This document shows, piece after piece, positions 23,147 through 34,799 of a stretch of 64,000 nucleotides of DNA. Source of the stretch: Posidonia oceanica (taxonomy: Eukaryota > Streptophyta > Magnoliopsida > Alismatales > Posidoniaceae); the NCBI GenBank assembly GCA_037176725.1, contig JAZBRS010000075.1:76386001-76450000 (forward strand), given 5' to 3'. The notes under the pieces were generated by a model, which was given only the letters and a program-made list of their open reading frames with translations, did no database searches and was not told the DNA's origin. A program made the position numbers and the translations under genes. Position 1 is the stretch's first letter; each line of letters starts with the position of its first letter.

Positions 23147-24550
23147 GCGGTCATTTCTCGAAACACTACAGGAGCACTCAGAACAGGACTACTGATTAGT
23201 GACCTCCAAACATCCCCTCAACTGTATGAGCATGCAGCAAGAGTCCTCTGTCACAAAAAGGACCTACCATTTCTAGAGCCTGAGGAAAGAGACAAGACGA
23301 AGGCTTCCAGTTATACACTCGAGGGGATCACTGGTGACATGGCACAGGATTCAACTCAACAGAGGCAGAAGGGGCAAAGAAACCCCCAATATCAGCCAGA
23401 GCAATATCTAAGCCAACCATATCAATATCAAGGGCAACCAGCATAGTACCAGGGATAGTTAGTGCAGTCAGTACAACACCAACAACAACAGCCACCTGAC
23501 TATCTAGTACAAGCCCAGCAAGGATGGACAAACGATGGATACCTAGGGCAACAACAGGGGCAGAGGAGCTACCACAACGTCCCTCCACCACGAAACTACA
23601 AAGGCCCTTAGAGGCAACATTATCCTCCGCTTCGTGAATCAATCCCCGATATATTCAGGATGCTGACTGAAAGTAGAGATCTACAGCTCCTTGAGCCTAG
23701 GCAAAATCCTCCTAATGCTGACATGTCCAAGCACTGCCCTTATCATCAAAACAATGGGCATACCCTTGAAGAATGCTTCATTGTCAAAGGTAAAATACAC
23801 AATCTAAAAGACAAGGGTAAGATCATGTGGTCTGAGCTTAAAGCCAGACTAAAGGCAGCTCAAGAAGGACAACAAATAATGTAGATACATCATGATCCTT
23901 TGTTCAACCATGCTATAGCTCACACGGATGCAGAGATCATCTTATCAGCTGCTCGGTCTGAATTTGCAGCCATCCAACATATACGAGCAGACTGGGAACT
24001 CGCTCCACCAGAACACGGAAGACCATCACCAAATACATGGTTTAAGGACTGACCAGACTCACAGATATCCCAGGACCTAATCCAAGAGGACCTATCACCT
24101 GAGTACGATGAATATACACATTAAGACTAGTATGAAGTAGAAACTGCACTACATCTACTCTACCAAGATCTCCATGCAGTACAAGCAAGAGTCAGTCCTC
24201 CTCCCAAGCCACTCGATCCTACAAGTGGGTACACAGGGGACAGTCATGGGCATGATAGTCAGGGAGAGACAGAGCCTTATAGAAACATCAATGGTTACAT
24301 TCTGAGAAGCTCCAGTGCAAAGGGTGAAGCCACCAGGGGCACTCTACAACTTGAAACGGGTCAAGACGAATCTGACTCTGACCCTCTGAAAGCAAGGATT
24401 GGGCGCAAACCAAAAGAAAGACGAGAAAATGCGCCACAACTGCCACAAGCACCTAACTACTCCATGCCAGGGGCAGACTTCCGCAGTCACCCCTCAGGTA
24501 AGCCCCCTCATCTCGGGAGGGAAGTACGAAATTCCATTGAACCCGACTGA
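23147..24550 (+). pseudogene. gag: Element A gag, C-terminal part, after element B
   Basis: This continues the gag broken at 7001. It reads VISRNTTGALRTGLL, LEGITGDMAQ, a Gln-rich stretch with TAG stops (23444, 23456, 23609), then the zinc knuckle CPYHQNNGHTLEEC. The frame stays readable through a TAG at 23882 and a few more stops to TGA at 24548-24550, giving an acidic Ser/Pro-rich extension of about 220 codons. No protease motif is recognised. The knuckle would bind element RNA. Stops in the Gln-rich stretch again look like CAG to TAG. Confidence 0.8.
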
Positions 24551-24850
24551 GGGCAGTGGTTAAATCAGCTCAAACTTGTAAATAAGACATTCCTTTTGCA
24601 CTTTTGTTTTTTTCTTTTCTTTGCTTTAATGTTAAGATAAAATCCTAAAATAAATAAATAATAATAATAATTGATGAGTGTGGACTATACCTGACAACTT
24701 AGAGCATTAAGCAAAATTGCCAAAATATTACCTAAGGTTCCTAAGCAGAGATCGTGACACCTAGGGAAGGTCCAACTACTAGTTGTGACAACCTAAAGAC
24801 ATCTTCAGATCTGTGGGAGTTACATACAATACACCCTTAATTAGCATGCC
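24551..24850 (+). pseudogene. Decayed integrase tail in element A
   Basis: Around 24750-24840 the sequence (GGGAAGGTCCAACTACTAG, then CACCCTTAATTAGCATGCC) is recognisably collinear with B's integrase tail and its following bases (12712-12840), but the frame is unreadable. It places the pol deletion before A and B diverged. Confidence 0.5.
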
Positions 24851-26922
24851 ACAATCCAGAAAGAACCAAAGACCAAGCCCTAGCCAAAGAAAGAAAGTTC
24901 TGTCCCAAGTAGAAAAGAAGCTGAACAACTAGGGTAACCTCAACCTTGTCCTGTCTACACATACACTTGCACAGGGAGGTAAGAAAAAGGCAGGCTCAGT
25001 GCAGAGGCTAATGGTATGAGCCGTTCGCCAAATAAAGCGCCCAGAAAAGAAGGCAGCAAAGAAGCTGTCCAAATAAGAGAGGAAAGAAGGCAGCAAAGAA
25101 GCTGTCCAAGTGAGAAAAAGCAATAAAAAGACTGTCCAAAAATAGAATAAAAGAGGTCAGCAAAGAGCTGTCCAAAGAGTGAAAACAAGGCAGTAAAGAA
25201 AACTGTCCATAAAGCAAGAAGAAAAAGAAAATCGTAGAAAATTAAAAGGCGCATTAGGACCAAAACAGGCAAACGGAACTTAAACCCGAACCAAAGTCGA
25301 GAGCTTGCTAATGCGCCTCACAGGCAAGGGGCAGGGAACCCTAGAAGTACAAGGGCTGAGTAAATGAAGGAGACAATAATCAAACTAAGGCTAGTCTGAA
25401 GTCCTAAGTTCTCAACAGACCAAACATGTTAGAAGGGAAGGTTCTCTCACCCTAGATAATAAAAGACAATACTGCAAAATCTGTAAGTAGAAGGTTGTGA
25501 CTGCACTTATCAATCCAAAAACTACCAAAAAAATCAAAAAATACCAAAAAAATCAGAAAATCCTAAAATACCAAAAAATCAGAAAATCCCAAAATACCAA
25601 AAATTCAGAAAGTCTAAAAATTCAAAAAAATTAGAAAATCCAAGAAAGACCTAAAGAAAAGTACCATCCACCCTACATGCAAGTGAAAACTTAGTAAGTA
25701 GGAAAACTGGAATTAGTCTGGCAGGTGATGCAACAATCAACTCACTTGGATTGGAGATAGCGTCCTACTCAAGCATGTCTCGCGGCTTGAGTGCGTTTTC
25801 TTAACAAAGACATTGCTTCTGCAATAATCTTTAGAGCATCTACGGATGACTCACAATCAGCATCTACTGGGCTCCGATTCTCCATCTCTCAGCTGAGGCC
25901 AAGACTAATTCCCTCCACCTAGTTCCCAAGCATGTTGATTAAGGGATTACTTTACCACATACACAAGTATAACTTAGTCAATCACCCTAGGAACTGGGAA
26001 AGGTTCACCTATGATTACTAACATCTTTTGTTAAGTGTGCAGGTATAAATCTCACAATCTGAAGAATGAGCTCACGCCTTAGGGGCTCATATAGTGTGCA
26101 AAGGTACACCCACTTTGACTAAAAGGCAAACCCCGGTTTGGCAAAGGAAGGGTTCACTCCCTCACCCGGTTCTTTAATAATAGAACTCCTTTATTTGCCA
26201 AATCGAGTTGTGGGACGACAGTCCTTTCTCAAGAGTGCTGGTCACACTTGAGGACGGAAAACACTTGACCACAATGAATTGCATTCATTCATTTTGCATA
26301 TGTCCATATGGTTTGGGACCAACCGTACCCTGCCAGCCTAACCTAGCATATGGGCCATTCAATGCATCGTATGTTGACCTTGCATTATCATTGTTTGTAT
26401 GAATCATGCATCCATGCATTTTCTCATATCATTGGAAGTGGAGCACGGACGGAGCAAAATGACCTTCAAGAGTGTTAGAAACCCTTAGGACATGTGATTC
26501 TCCTAGAGCCAACCTAGTTCCTACCTATCCTTCTATCAATTCCAATCCGAGTAAAATCTCAAACATGATGCCACAAGAGCACTCCTTTTCGATCGTGCAA
26601 GGATAACGCCCCATGATCTCCTCCTTAGCTTCTGCCCCGTTGAGGTATATCTCTACATGGTTGACCTGGTCTTGACATCGGCTACGACACATAGCTCTGA
26701 AACCGACTTGACCCCTCCATGCCTGAGTCCTCAATATGACGGCAATTAATCGAACCACTCGGCCGTGCGGCAATCTCCCGACACCGAGTTAGTTCATCCC
26801 TTCTTTTTTATCTTTCTTCATCCCTAGTGGCGGATTGTTTGAGACGGAGCTCCTCTTTTCAGGAAATGCTCAATGGAACATCGTTCTTACCTTGGACTCG
26901 ATCTTGTTCCAAGATCAACTCC
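24851..26922 (+). other. Element A 3' untranslated region
   Basis: No gene. Contains the CTGTCCAAA-type array (25030-25220), the A-rich CCAAAAAAATCAG array (25510-25650), the ACTCAAGC hairpin (25767-25792) and the 72-base fold (26134-26205). It is collinear with B except that B's 6.6 kb cargo is missing between about 26045 and 26070. Confidence 0.65.
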
Positions 26923-26935
26923 AAGGAGGGGCATC
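26923..26935 (+). promoter_or_regulatory. Element A polypurine tract
   Basis: AAGGAGGGGCATC directly abuts the 3' LTR. Confidence 0.85.
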
Positions 26936-28528
26936 CGTAGATATCCCATTTTCGCATTTTGGAGAGTTCGGGATAGGAACTTCTAAGGCACCCTAAGTCG
27001 CATAACTAAGACTTAATAACACATTTTCCAAACTTTTCGTGATTTGTTTAAAGCATCACTTGATTTTACTTGACTCAAGGTTATTGGCTGTGGCAGAGCT
27101 AACGCACTCAGACTCGTAGCAAGTCCGAGTACCTTGAGTACCTCTATTCCTACTCAGATCAGTGGCAGATTTGAGTTAAAGAAGGTGTTTTTACGATTTC
27201 ATGGAATCTCTGAAATTTTATGGGTTTTTATCGTGTTTCTCTGGATCAACTTAAAAGACAAGGCTAAAAATGCAAAAAGGCTAGCTATTGCCTCCCAAAG
27301 CGGCGAGACAGCTAGGCGCCATACAGAGCGGCACTGGACTGTGCAGGCGACTAGCATTATTTCACTCTTTCCAGCTTAAATATCAATATCCTGGGCATTA
27401 ATATAACATATGGGAGCTTTATAAATTATTATAAGACTTTTTCCGTAAATTATCGATATTTCCATGATTTTCTAACATTTAATATATGATATAACACAAA
27501 TATCATATAAATAATTAAGGAATAATCTAGAAAATCCTAGGTGGCTTCCAAATTAAGATCTAGATTTCCAAACACGTTTTTTAAATCTAAGATTTATCTC
27601 CTAAAAATCAGTAGCATATCTAGGATTTACTTCCTTAAAGATAGAAGCATATTTAGATTTGGCTTGGAATAGTGCAACAGCTAGGCGCCTGCTTGACAGG
27701 CGACTAGCTGACGTGGACTCCGTTGACCTGGTCTTGCAGAATTTCAATGGCTTTTTCACGACCTTTTTGGGAGATATTTGTTCCAGTTGCCTGCCTATGA
27801 GGCGACTAGCCATAAATATCAGTTCTCTTCTAGAAGCTTCTAGAACCTTCCTAGATATGAGCCACTCGTGTTCCACAAACCTATAAATAGACCCCGTGAG
27901 TCAGTGCTAGAGGGGAGACAATTTTAAGATTTTTAGGGTTTAAGGAGCCAAATCCATAAGCAAAGAGTCATCTTCTGAGAGAGAAACCCTAGCCTCCACT
28001 CTCAATCCAGAAACCCTAGATCCCAGAGATCACTACATCCCACCTTGAATCCTAGAGATCTCAAGGATATCCGGAGCTCCAACCGTGCCTCTGCTTCCTT
28101 ACTCCACTGCATACAGCACGAGGGTGAAGGGAGTATCTTCTTCCAATCTACTTTTTTATTTCATTATTACATTCCTTAACATAGGACCCATAGCATATGC
28201 ATGCGGGGAACCACCCCTGGTTAGTATTAGATCTACTTGTTCATGTTATTCTTTGCTTTTTTTCTATTATCATTTACTGCACTCGGACTTACCTAGCTCT
28301 ATTTTTACTTTGTTTTGAAGGAAAGGAACACACTCACATAGTACGAGGATGCCGCTGGACGACACCCTACCATTGATCCAGTGAGCCGACTACCCACATC
28401 CATCTCCAACTCCCGTAGGCGTCTTGTCAGCCGACACAAGCAAATCGACAAGTGGCGATCACAACAAAGTTGATGACATACGTGGAGGCACAATCATCTT
28501 CATAAACACCCCTAAATCCACATCCACA
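26936..28528 (+). mobile_element. Element A 3' LTR
   Basis: Starts CGTAGATATCCC (TG mutated to CG) and ends CATCCACA, 1593 bp. TATA box CTATAAATAG at 27881-27890; hairpins of the GGCGAC type near 27290-27355, 27678-27706 and 27783-27811. The following GTTAT (28529-28533) should be the right target duplication, with its partner outside the window. Confidence 0.85.
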
Positions 28529-28775
28529 GTTATAAGCTACGAATCCAGTATATAACACCCTCAGTCAGTCCAACTTCCAAATTTGGTCAAGAAATGAAGA
28601 ACATTCAAGTTGCTGACACTTAAAGCTTAATAAGGGATGACAATAAAGCTTTGAACTGGAGAATAAGTGTTTGGCTCAAAGTGAGAGGTCCTGGACTGAG
28701 AAAAGAGTTTCTAAGAACGACCTAATGCAACAGACTATGCTACTATGAAGGGAGTGCCAAAATGGGGTATCTACA
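28529..28775 (-). mobile_element. Element D, LTR fragment of the C family
   Basis: The reverse complement of this stretch starts TGTAGATACCCCATTTTGGC and is collinear with the first 240 bases of LTR C (37224 onward). It is therefore the start of a minus-strand LTR. Element A inserted into it, exactly at a 28-bp hairpin module (28529-28556); the rest of the LTR should lie left of A. Confidence 0.8.
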
Positions 28776-29711
28776 GAGGTCAGGCCCGCTTGCTTCCTCG
28801 GTCGAGGACAAGTCCCCTTTGGTGACTCCGCTTGGTGCGAACGGAGTCCCCTGCCTATTTCCTCGTGCGAGGTCAGGCCCGCTTGTTTCCTCATTTGAGG
28901 ACAAGCCTCTCCTCGACTCCGTCTGCACGGAGTCCCCCGCCTATTTTCTCATGTGAGGATCAGGCCCCCTTACTTCCTCTTGTGAGGACAAGCCTTTGCC
29001 TGGCTCTGTCCGCACGGAGTCCTCGCTTGTTTCCTCAATCGAGGACAAGCCCCTTTGGTGACTCCATTTGTGCACAGAGTCCCATACCTGTTTCCTCGTG
29101 CGAGGTCAGGCCCGCTTGCTTCCTCATGCGAGGACAAGCCTTTGCTCGGCTCTGTGGGCATAGAGTCCTTGCCTGTTTCCTCGTGTGAGGATCAGCCCTG
29201 CTTGCTTCCTCGGTCGAGGACAAGCCTTTACGTGGCTTTGCTCTGGGCGGATAGAGTCCCGCTTGCCCTCCTTTCTCTTGCTTGCCTTTCGGTTTGGCAG
29301 GAGGAGGTGCCCCCCTCTTCCCTAGCGCATTCTTGGAATTCTGCCCCCTCTGCGCGGCTCTGACCATTTGCTTGCTTCCTCGGGCGAGGACAAGCTGCAT
29401 CTTTTCCCCTTTCGAACTAGCAGCCCTAACTGCCCGGATGACAAGCACGTCGGTCTTGTCCTGTGCCGCCTTTTGTGTAAGTTTGGACTAGCTGCCAACT
29501 TGCCACCTTGCATTAGCATCACTCTGTATTAGCATGCATTGCATCAGCATTCGCATCTGCATCTGCATTGTTGCATTGCGGCAACGTGTCATGACTTTCG
29601 GTGCATCCGCCGAATAAGTGACTTATGCCAATAGCAATTTGTGCTCTTGCCAGTGTCGAGAAGGGTGTCCTGTCTACCCTGAGCCACGGTCTCACTACGC
29701 TTGACCTCACT
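28776..29711 (+). repeat. Element E 3' untranslated region with hairpin repeats
   Basis: Degenerate repeats of roughly 90-140 bp combine two hairpins: TCCTCG...CGAGGA and GACTCCG...CGGAGTC (clear at 28824-28848 and 28915-28934, weaker near 29002, 29060, 29150 and 29236). From about 29575 the sequence is collinear with the end of Ogre2's internal region (GCCGAATAAGTGACTTATGCC and so on), which identifies it as the 3' end of an Ogre-related element. Frames here are repeat translations. Confidence 0.7.
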
Positions 29712-29725
29712 CAGGGAGGGGCATC
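29712..29725 (+). promoter_or_regulatory. Element E polypurine tract
   Basis: CAGGGAGGGGCATC matches the Ogre2 tract on the minus strand at 61157-61170. Confidence 0.85.
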
Positions 29726-32700
29726 TATAGACATCCCATTTTGACAACCTGGATGATGGTGGATCCTCTTGCAAGCTCGCTCGGACCCTGGGATAGCCAA
29801 TCTCCCCTAAAACCTCACCAAACCCTAAAACCTTCCTAAACCTGACCAAACCCTAAAACATTCGTAAACCCATCTAAACCCTCACAAAAACTTCACCTAA
29901 GCCTTCCTAAGCCTTGGCCCACACCTAAGCTAAGCCAAAAAACACCCAAAATAGCCTTTAACCTCCTGGGCTCGTTGGACGCGAGCATTGGCAGCATCTA
30001 ACATTGGACGCGCTTTGTGCCAGCGTCCAACGAGCTGGGAACAGCCACCTCTGGCTCACTGCTCCTATCCTCTCCTCCGTCAGACCACTTACTACTGCAT
30101 CCCCTCGGCCACTTACTCACCACTCCCGGCCACCCACTACGCGCTAAGGCCACTTACTCGACCTGCCACCGCATCTTCTCCTCCGTCGGCGGATTTCCGC
30201 CCTCACCACCTCTCACTGCCGTGGCCGCCTCTGCCCTGCCACCACAACGACATTCATGACCCCTCCTGACATCCACTTACTTTGCCTGACATCCCTCGTG
30301 GCCTCCCCACTCTCCACGAGCCCTGCCAAGCCCAGCCAACGTCTGCCACCTCCAAAGACCAGTGTAACAAAACCTCCGCGAACCCAACCTTTGACAGACC
30401 ACCACACCCATTTGCTGAAGAATCCAGAGCCTCCCAAGCCTTGTGCGATCCACCACGAGCGTTCCCCAACCTTCAGCCACCCTTTCCCGACCTTTTCTCG
30501 CGTCCCAGAAGCTCGCCGAAGTTCCACGGCCACCATCTTCCGCGTCGTCGGCCGAATGCAAACAAGCCTCTGCAAGCCACGACCAGGTAAGCTCTCGTCT
30601 CCCTTAGCTTGTACATGCATGTGGTAGCATGATAGGGTAGTTTTTCCGCGCTTCGCACCACACACACGTCCCCCCCCCACACCTACTCGCTGGAGTTAGG
30701 CGATGGGTGCACCATCCACCTCAGGCCGCAGGCCTTTGAGCGTGCAACAGCACGCACTAGGTCTGGGGAAGCCTCCTCTACACTCCCGAAGTGTCACAGC
30801 CAGGTAACACGCCTTGCCGGCCTCTTCAATGGCTGGAGGAGACGTAGCCGCCAGCTGTGAGGAGGAGGAGGTGGGTGGAGCAATCCACCCACCCATTTTT
30901 GGCGCCGAGCACATGAACATGCTCGTCGTCACTCACTCTTGCTTCTTAGCTAGTTAGATCCCAGTTTTTGGTCGATTTGGCCACTGGTTTTGGCCGGGGA
31001 AGATCCTGACCTGTTGGACGTGCCATAAGGTAGCGTCCAACACCCCTGCTAGCTTGTTTTAACTTGTTGCCTTGTTGGCATGATTTGAATGTTGCTATCT
31101 TTTTTTTTTTTGTTGCATGTCTTTCCTTAATGCTTCCAAATGCCATGTTGTGTATGCCTAGTTTCGATCTTGGCTTAGATTTACACTTTCATGTTTCTGA
31201 ATGCTTAGTTCTCTCTCTGTGTAAGACGCGTGGTTTCCTAGCATCCTACGTCCTTATCTGCCTATCTGCATTTTAATGCTCAGATGCCTCCTTTATTTTG
31301 GATACTTGTATGATCCATGTATGCATGTCTAGAGTTTGTCTATTTTCAGTAGCTTGAATACATGTTTAAATGATCCTTGAGCTTACAGATCAGTGTGCCT
31401 GCCTCTCTGCGTTGGACGCTGGTACACAAGGCGTCCAACGTTGGACGCTATTGTATCCAACGTCCTACGTTCCTGCATGCTTGCCCGTGCCTTAATGCTT
31501 GCATGATGCTTTATATCTTATGTTTGCTTGATCCATGCATGTGTGGTCATGTTTGTGTCCTCTAGCAACTGTTCTTAAGTTTGCAAAGCTCTCTATTTTG
31601 TTACATGCTGTTTTTTTTGCAGGTGTTTTGCCTCTCAGCGTTGGACGCTAGATTTTCCGGCGTCCAACGTAGGACGCAGCTATGCTAACATCCTACACCC
31701 TAGTGCCATATTTCCTTATGCATGTGTTTTAAATGCTTTGCTTTCAAGTTATCTATTTGATCCATGTGTGCATGCCTAGCTTTAGCATGTTTATTGTAAC
31801 TTGGATGCATGCCTAAATGCCATTTTATCACTTTTGCATGCTTTTTTTTCATGTCTCTGTCTGTTCTATGTTGGACACAGAGTATACTTGTGCCCTATGT
31901 TGGACGCTGTGTGTGCTTGTGTCCAACACTCTGGTTTGCTTAAAATTGCTTTTATGCCTATATCATGCTTTTAAATCATTTTTGGTTCGTTACCTTACTT
32001 GTACAGCATGATCTTCATGTCTTCTATTGCCTTATTGCATTTACATCATGTTCATACATTCAGCATGCATGCATCTAGTTCAAATTCCTGACTCAGCTGT
32101 TGGACGTTGGGAACAATCGCGTCCAATGTTGGACGCTGATGTTTCTAGCGTCCAACACCCTCTATCAAGTTAAAATGTTTTGATGCTTGCATTTGATTTC
32201 TGGGTTTTGTGCCTTGATCTTTCAACATGGTTTATCTGTCCATAGCCTTTCCATTACATTAAAATGCATGATTTCCAAGCTTACATGCATGTTTTCCTTC
32301 AGTTCCTCATTTCTCTGTGTTGGATGCTAGCTGTCCCAACGTCCAACATAGGACGCTGGTCAGTCCAGCATCCAACATAGGACGCTAGTCAGTCCAGCGT
32401 CCAACACTTTATAGTTTTCAGCACACTGTTTTAAAGCGCCAATTTCGTTTTACTTGTCGCTTTCTGCACTTTATTGCCCCCGATACATGCCTTGACACCC
32501 ATGCATGCTGCCGGACCCCTGTTTCCAGTTTTACACCTTGCATCGCCCGCTTTCCCGTGGTTTTTTTCGCCTTGGACTTGTTTTACATGATTTCCATTGC
32601 ATGTCTCTTCACATTGCATGGTTTTCATCACTGTATTGATTCCTCACCTACATCGCATTTAGGGCAGTGATGCTTATTGTCTAGAGTTCTTACGAACCAG

Positions 32701-33260
32701 GGCTCGCCCGGTTCGGAACACTAGCAGCGCTGCTGAGCACATAGTCTGCACGTTTACTTTCAATTATGCATCATAACATATTAAGCAAGTAATTAAGCAT
32801 TCATTAGGCATTCATAGCATCTCTCGCTCCTTGGGTGTACAGTAAAGGCAAGCAATTGCTGAAATCCTGCTTATGCGAGCGTTAAGCCTAGAAAGACCGA
32901 TTCTTCGGACGTATCGGGGGTGCCTAACACCTTCCCTGTGCGCAACAAGAGTCCTTGCCCTTTCTCTTGGCCCGCAATGACCATTATGCCCTCATCTTAG
33001 GCACGAGTCATATCATTGCATAGCATTGCATCCCTTTCGCATGGTTTTTTTCATGCATTTCCCCGATTTTTCTTGTCTTCCGATTTAATAGACACGATGG
33101 TGACTCTGATTTAGTCTTATCTTTCTTTTTTCCTCTTTTTCCAGCATTTCCGAGTTGAGTATCCCTCCTCGGATCCAACCGCTAACAGTGACCCAATTTC
33201 GATCGGTACACGCGAGCTTTGGCGTTGTGCATGGACGCGCTGATTTTCAGGATTACTACA
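29726..33260 (+). mobile_element. Element E LTR (Ogre-related, about 3.5 kb)
   Basis: Starts TATAGACATCCCATTTTGAC (TG mutated to TA) after a purine tract and ends GGATTACTACA. Its last 600 bases match the end of the Ogre LTRs (47660-48299), including TTGGCCCGCAATGACCAT and GCACGCGAGCTTTGG-type words, while the rest is unlike them. Inside are a GC-rich segment (29960-30600), a possible splice donor GTAAGC at about 30588 and an array of roughly 229-bp units with hairpins (31010-32410). It has a purine tract on its left and a primer-site-like remnant on its right. Confidence 0.8.
31010..32410 (+). repeat. Degenerate ~229-bp tandem array with hairpins in LTR E
   Basis: Hairpin pairs built on GTTGGACGC...GCGTCCAAC recur at 31014, about 31220 (decayed), 31413, 31641, 31870, 32100 and 32319; the later spacing is close to 220-230 bp. 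The intervening sequence also aligns loosely (TTGATCCATG, CATGCATGC and poly-T near each hairpin). Confidence 0.7.
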
Positions 33261-33280
33261 GTATGCCCTGCTGTGGCATC
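33261..33280 (+). promoter_or_regulatory. Possible decayed primer site after LTR E
   Basis: The 20 bases after LTR E can be aligned loosely with the Ogre primer site (48300-48319) if one gap is allowed. If right, LTR E also served as a 5' LTR. Alternatively this is unrelated flank. Confidence 0.3.
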
Positions 33281-33410
33281 TGTAGATACCCCATTTTGAC
33301 ACTCCCATTGCATTTTTAGGTACCACTGCACTATATCATGCACCACTCATCAATAGAAGCAATTTGCTCAGCTTAAGTACTCTCCAAAAGCTCAATTTCC
33401 AATCTGGGTC

Positions 33411-33522
33411 GTTATAAGCTGGAAACCCAGTGTTTAACGTTATAAGCTGGAAACCCAGTGTTTAACGTTATAAGCTGGAAATCCAGCGCATAATGTTATA
33501 AGCTAGAAACCCAGCATTTAAC
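33411..33522 (+). repeat. Four tandem 28-bp hairpin modules in LTR F
   Basis: Units at 33411, 33439, 33467 and 33495, each GTTATAAGCTGG...CCAG....AAC or close to it. Same unit length and position as the three modules in LTR C at 37436-37519. Confidence 0.85.
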
Positions 33523-33788
33523 GTATCCAGTTCAGTTTCCTTCCATATTAGCCCAAACTTTCTTTATTTGGCCAAATACGAAATCTGTTTTTTTACCTTC
33601 TTAAGACTCTGTTGACCAGTCAAGGCAATTAACACCAGTTTAATGACACTTAATCAACATTTAATGGGAGAATATTCCTTTATTCTGGCAGTTGTACCTC
33701 GGAGGTCGTTATACGTTGGGATTCCAGCTTATAACACCCCTAAATTGGAAAGTTTGCTGATCTAACCATTTAATCCATATCTGTTCCT

Positions 33789-33812
33789 CCCCTGCTTCTA
33801 TAAAAGCAGGGG
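33789..33812 (+). promoter_or_regulatory. TATA box within a perfect inverted repeat, LTR F
   Basis: CCCCTGCTT and AAGCAGGGG flank CTATAA. The whole 24-bp block is identical in LTR C (37802-37825). Confidence 0.7.
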
Positions 33813-34460
33813 TACCCTCACAACCAAAGGGGACACGAATTTGAGTGGAGGAGGGAATTTTAGAGGAATTTTTGAGAGAAAATCGAAAGAGTTTTGAGCT
33901 AGAATCTTGAGAGAAATTATGTTGAGAAAGAGTTTTGAGAGAACTTGAGTCTTCTTCCATCTCCAACCACGCCAACGGCATATTGCATTTCTTAAATAAA
34001 CAAAGGGGGTTTTCTTTTTATTTTTGCAAATCGCATTTCATTTCATATATTGTTGTAGCTAGGCATTCATACATAGTTGCAACCGAGGAGATAAAACCCC
34101 TCAGGTAAGTATTTTTCTTTATTTATTTCATGTCGCTTATTTATTTATCTTGAACCGCTTACTACACTGTCTAATCTACATCTTTAAATCTATTTTGCAA
34201 GGAAAAGAAGAAGAAAGAAGAAACTCACCAAGCACGGGCATCCTTGGGCAATACTGGCGTTGTCACAAGGTAGCTGAACCCGCAACCATCACACATCTCC
34301 CAAGGCATCTCGAGGGCCAGCGAAAGCAAACCTAGAGTGGCGATTACACCAATTCCATCACTTGTGGAGTGACGGAGTTGGATAAAAAAAGGGGACCCCA
34401 AGAAAGCACAAATAAACAAAACAAGCTTCTTCTCCTCCAAAACCCCATATCCACAGCATA

Positions 34461-34799
34461 TAGGAGAGATGCCTGTGTTTGTTTGCTTGTGGCGTGGATA
34501 AGCCTGTTTCCTCGACGATGTTTGTCAAGCCAGGGTGTGTGCTGGGTGACCTGTTGAGTGGTCACTCACGTGTGCTTTGTTTCTGTGTTTGGCAGGTGCA
34601 GGATAGGAGCTGGTGTTGCTAGTGTATATAGGAAAGGAGTTACACTGCTACACATCAAGGGTTCTCGGTAAGTAAATTATTTAAGTTTATTTTATTTCTA
34701 CTCTATAGTAATTGTGAGAATTTAGTTCTATAGTTCATGAATGCTAATAAGATAATATATATATATATATATATATATATAGCTAGGTTGAGAGGTAAC
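34461..34799 (+). mobile_element. Old Gypsy LTR remnant with (TA)n
   Basis: Bases 34535-34700 resemble 2935-3080 of the solo LTR (GTGTGTGCTGGGTGAC...GGTCACTCACGTGTGC), so an older LTR tail of that family lies here. A TA microsatellite occupies about 34754-34781. No gene. Confidence 0.55.

Larger units (their letters stand above)
33281..34455 (+). mobile_element. Element F, solo LTR of the C family
   Basis: Starts TGTAGATACCCCATTTTGAC, ends CATATCCACA, 1175 bp, collinear with LTR C. It is flanked by GCATC (33276-33280) and GCATA (34456-34460), a likely target duplication with one change, and no primer site or gag follows, so it is a solo LTR. Four tandem 28-bp hairpins occupy 33411-33522, a further one 33708-33735, and the TATA box is at 33798-33803. 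Confidence 0.8.

Noticed and set aside
29815..29890. Telomere-like AAACCCTAAA words
   Set aside because: Degenerate and irregular, inside LTR E; not a telomeric tract.
29988..30680. Pro/Thr-rich plus-strand and Gly/Arg-rich minus-strand frames in LTR E
   Set aside because: GC-rich LTR segment with overlapping frames on both strands and no domain.
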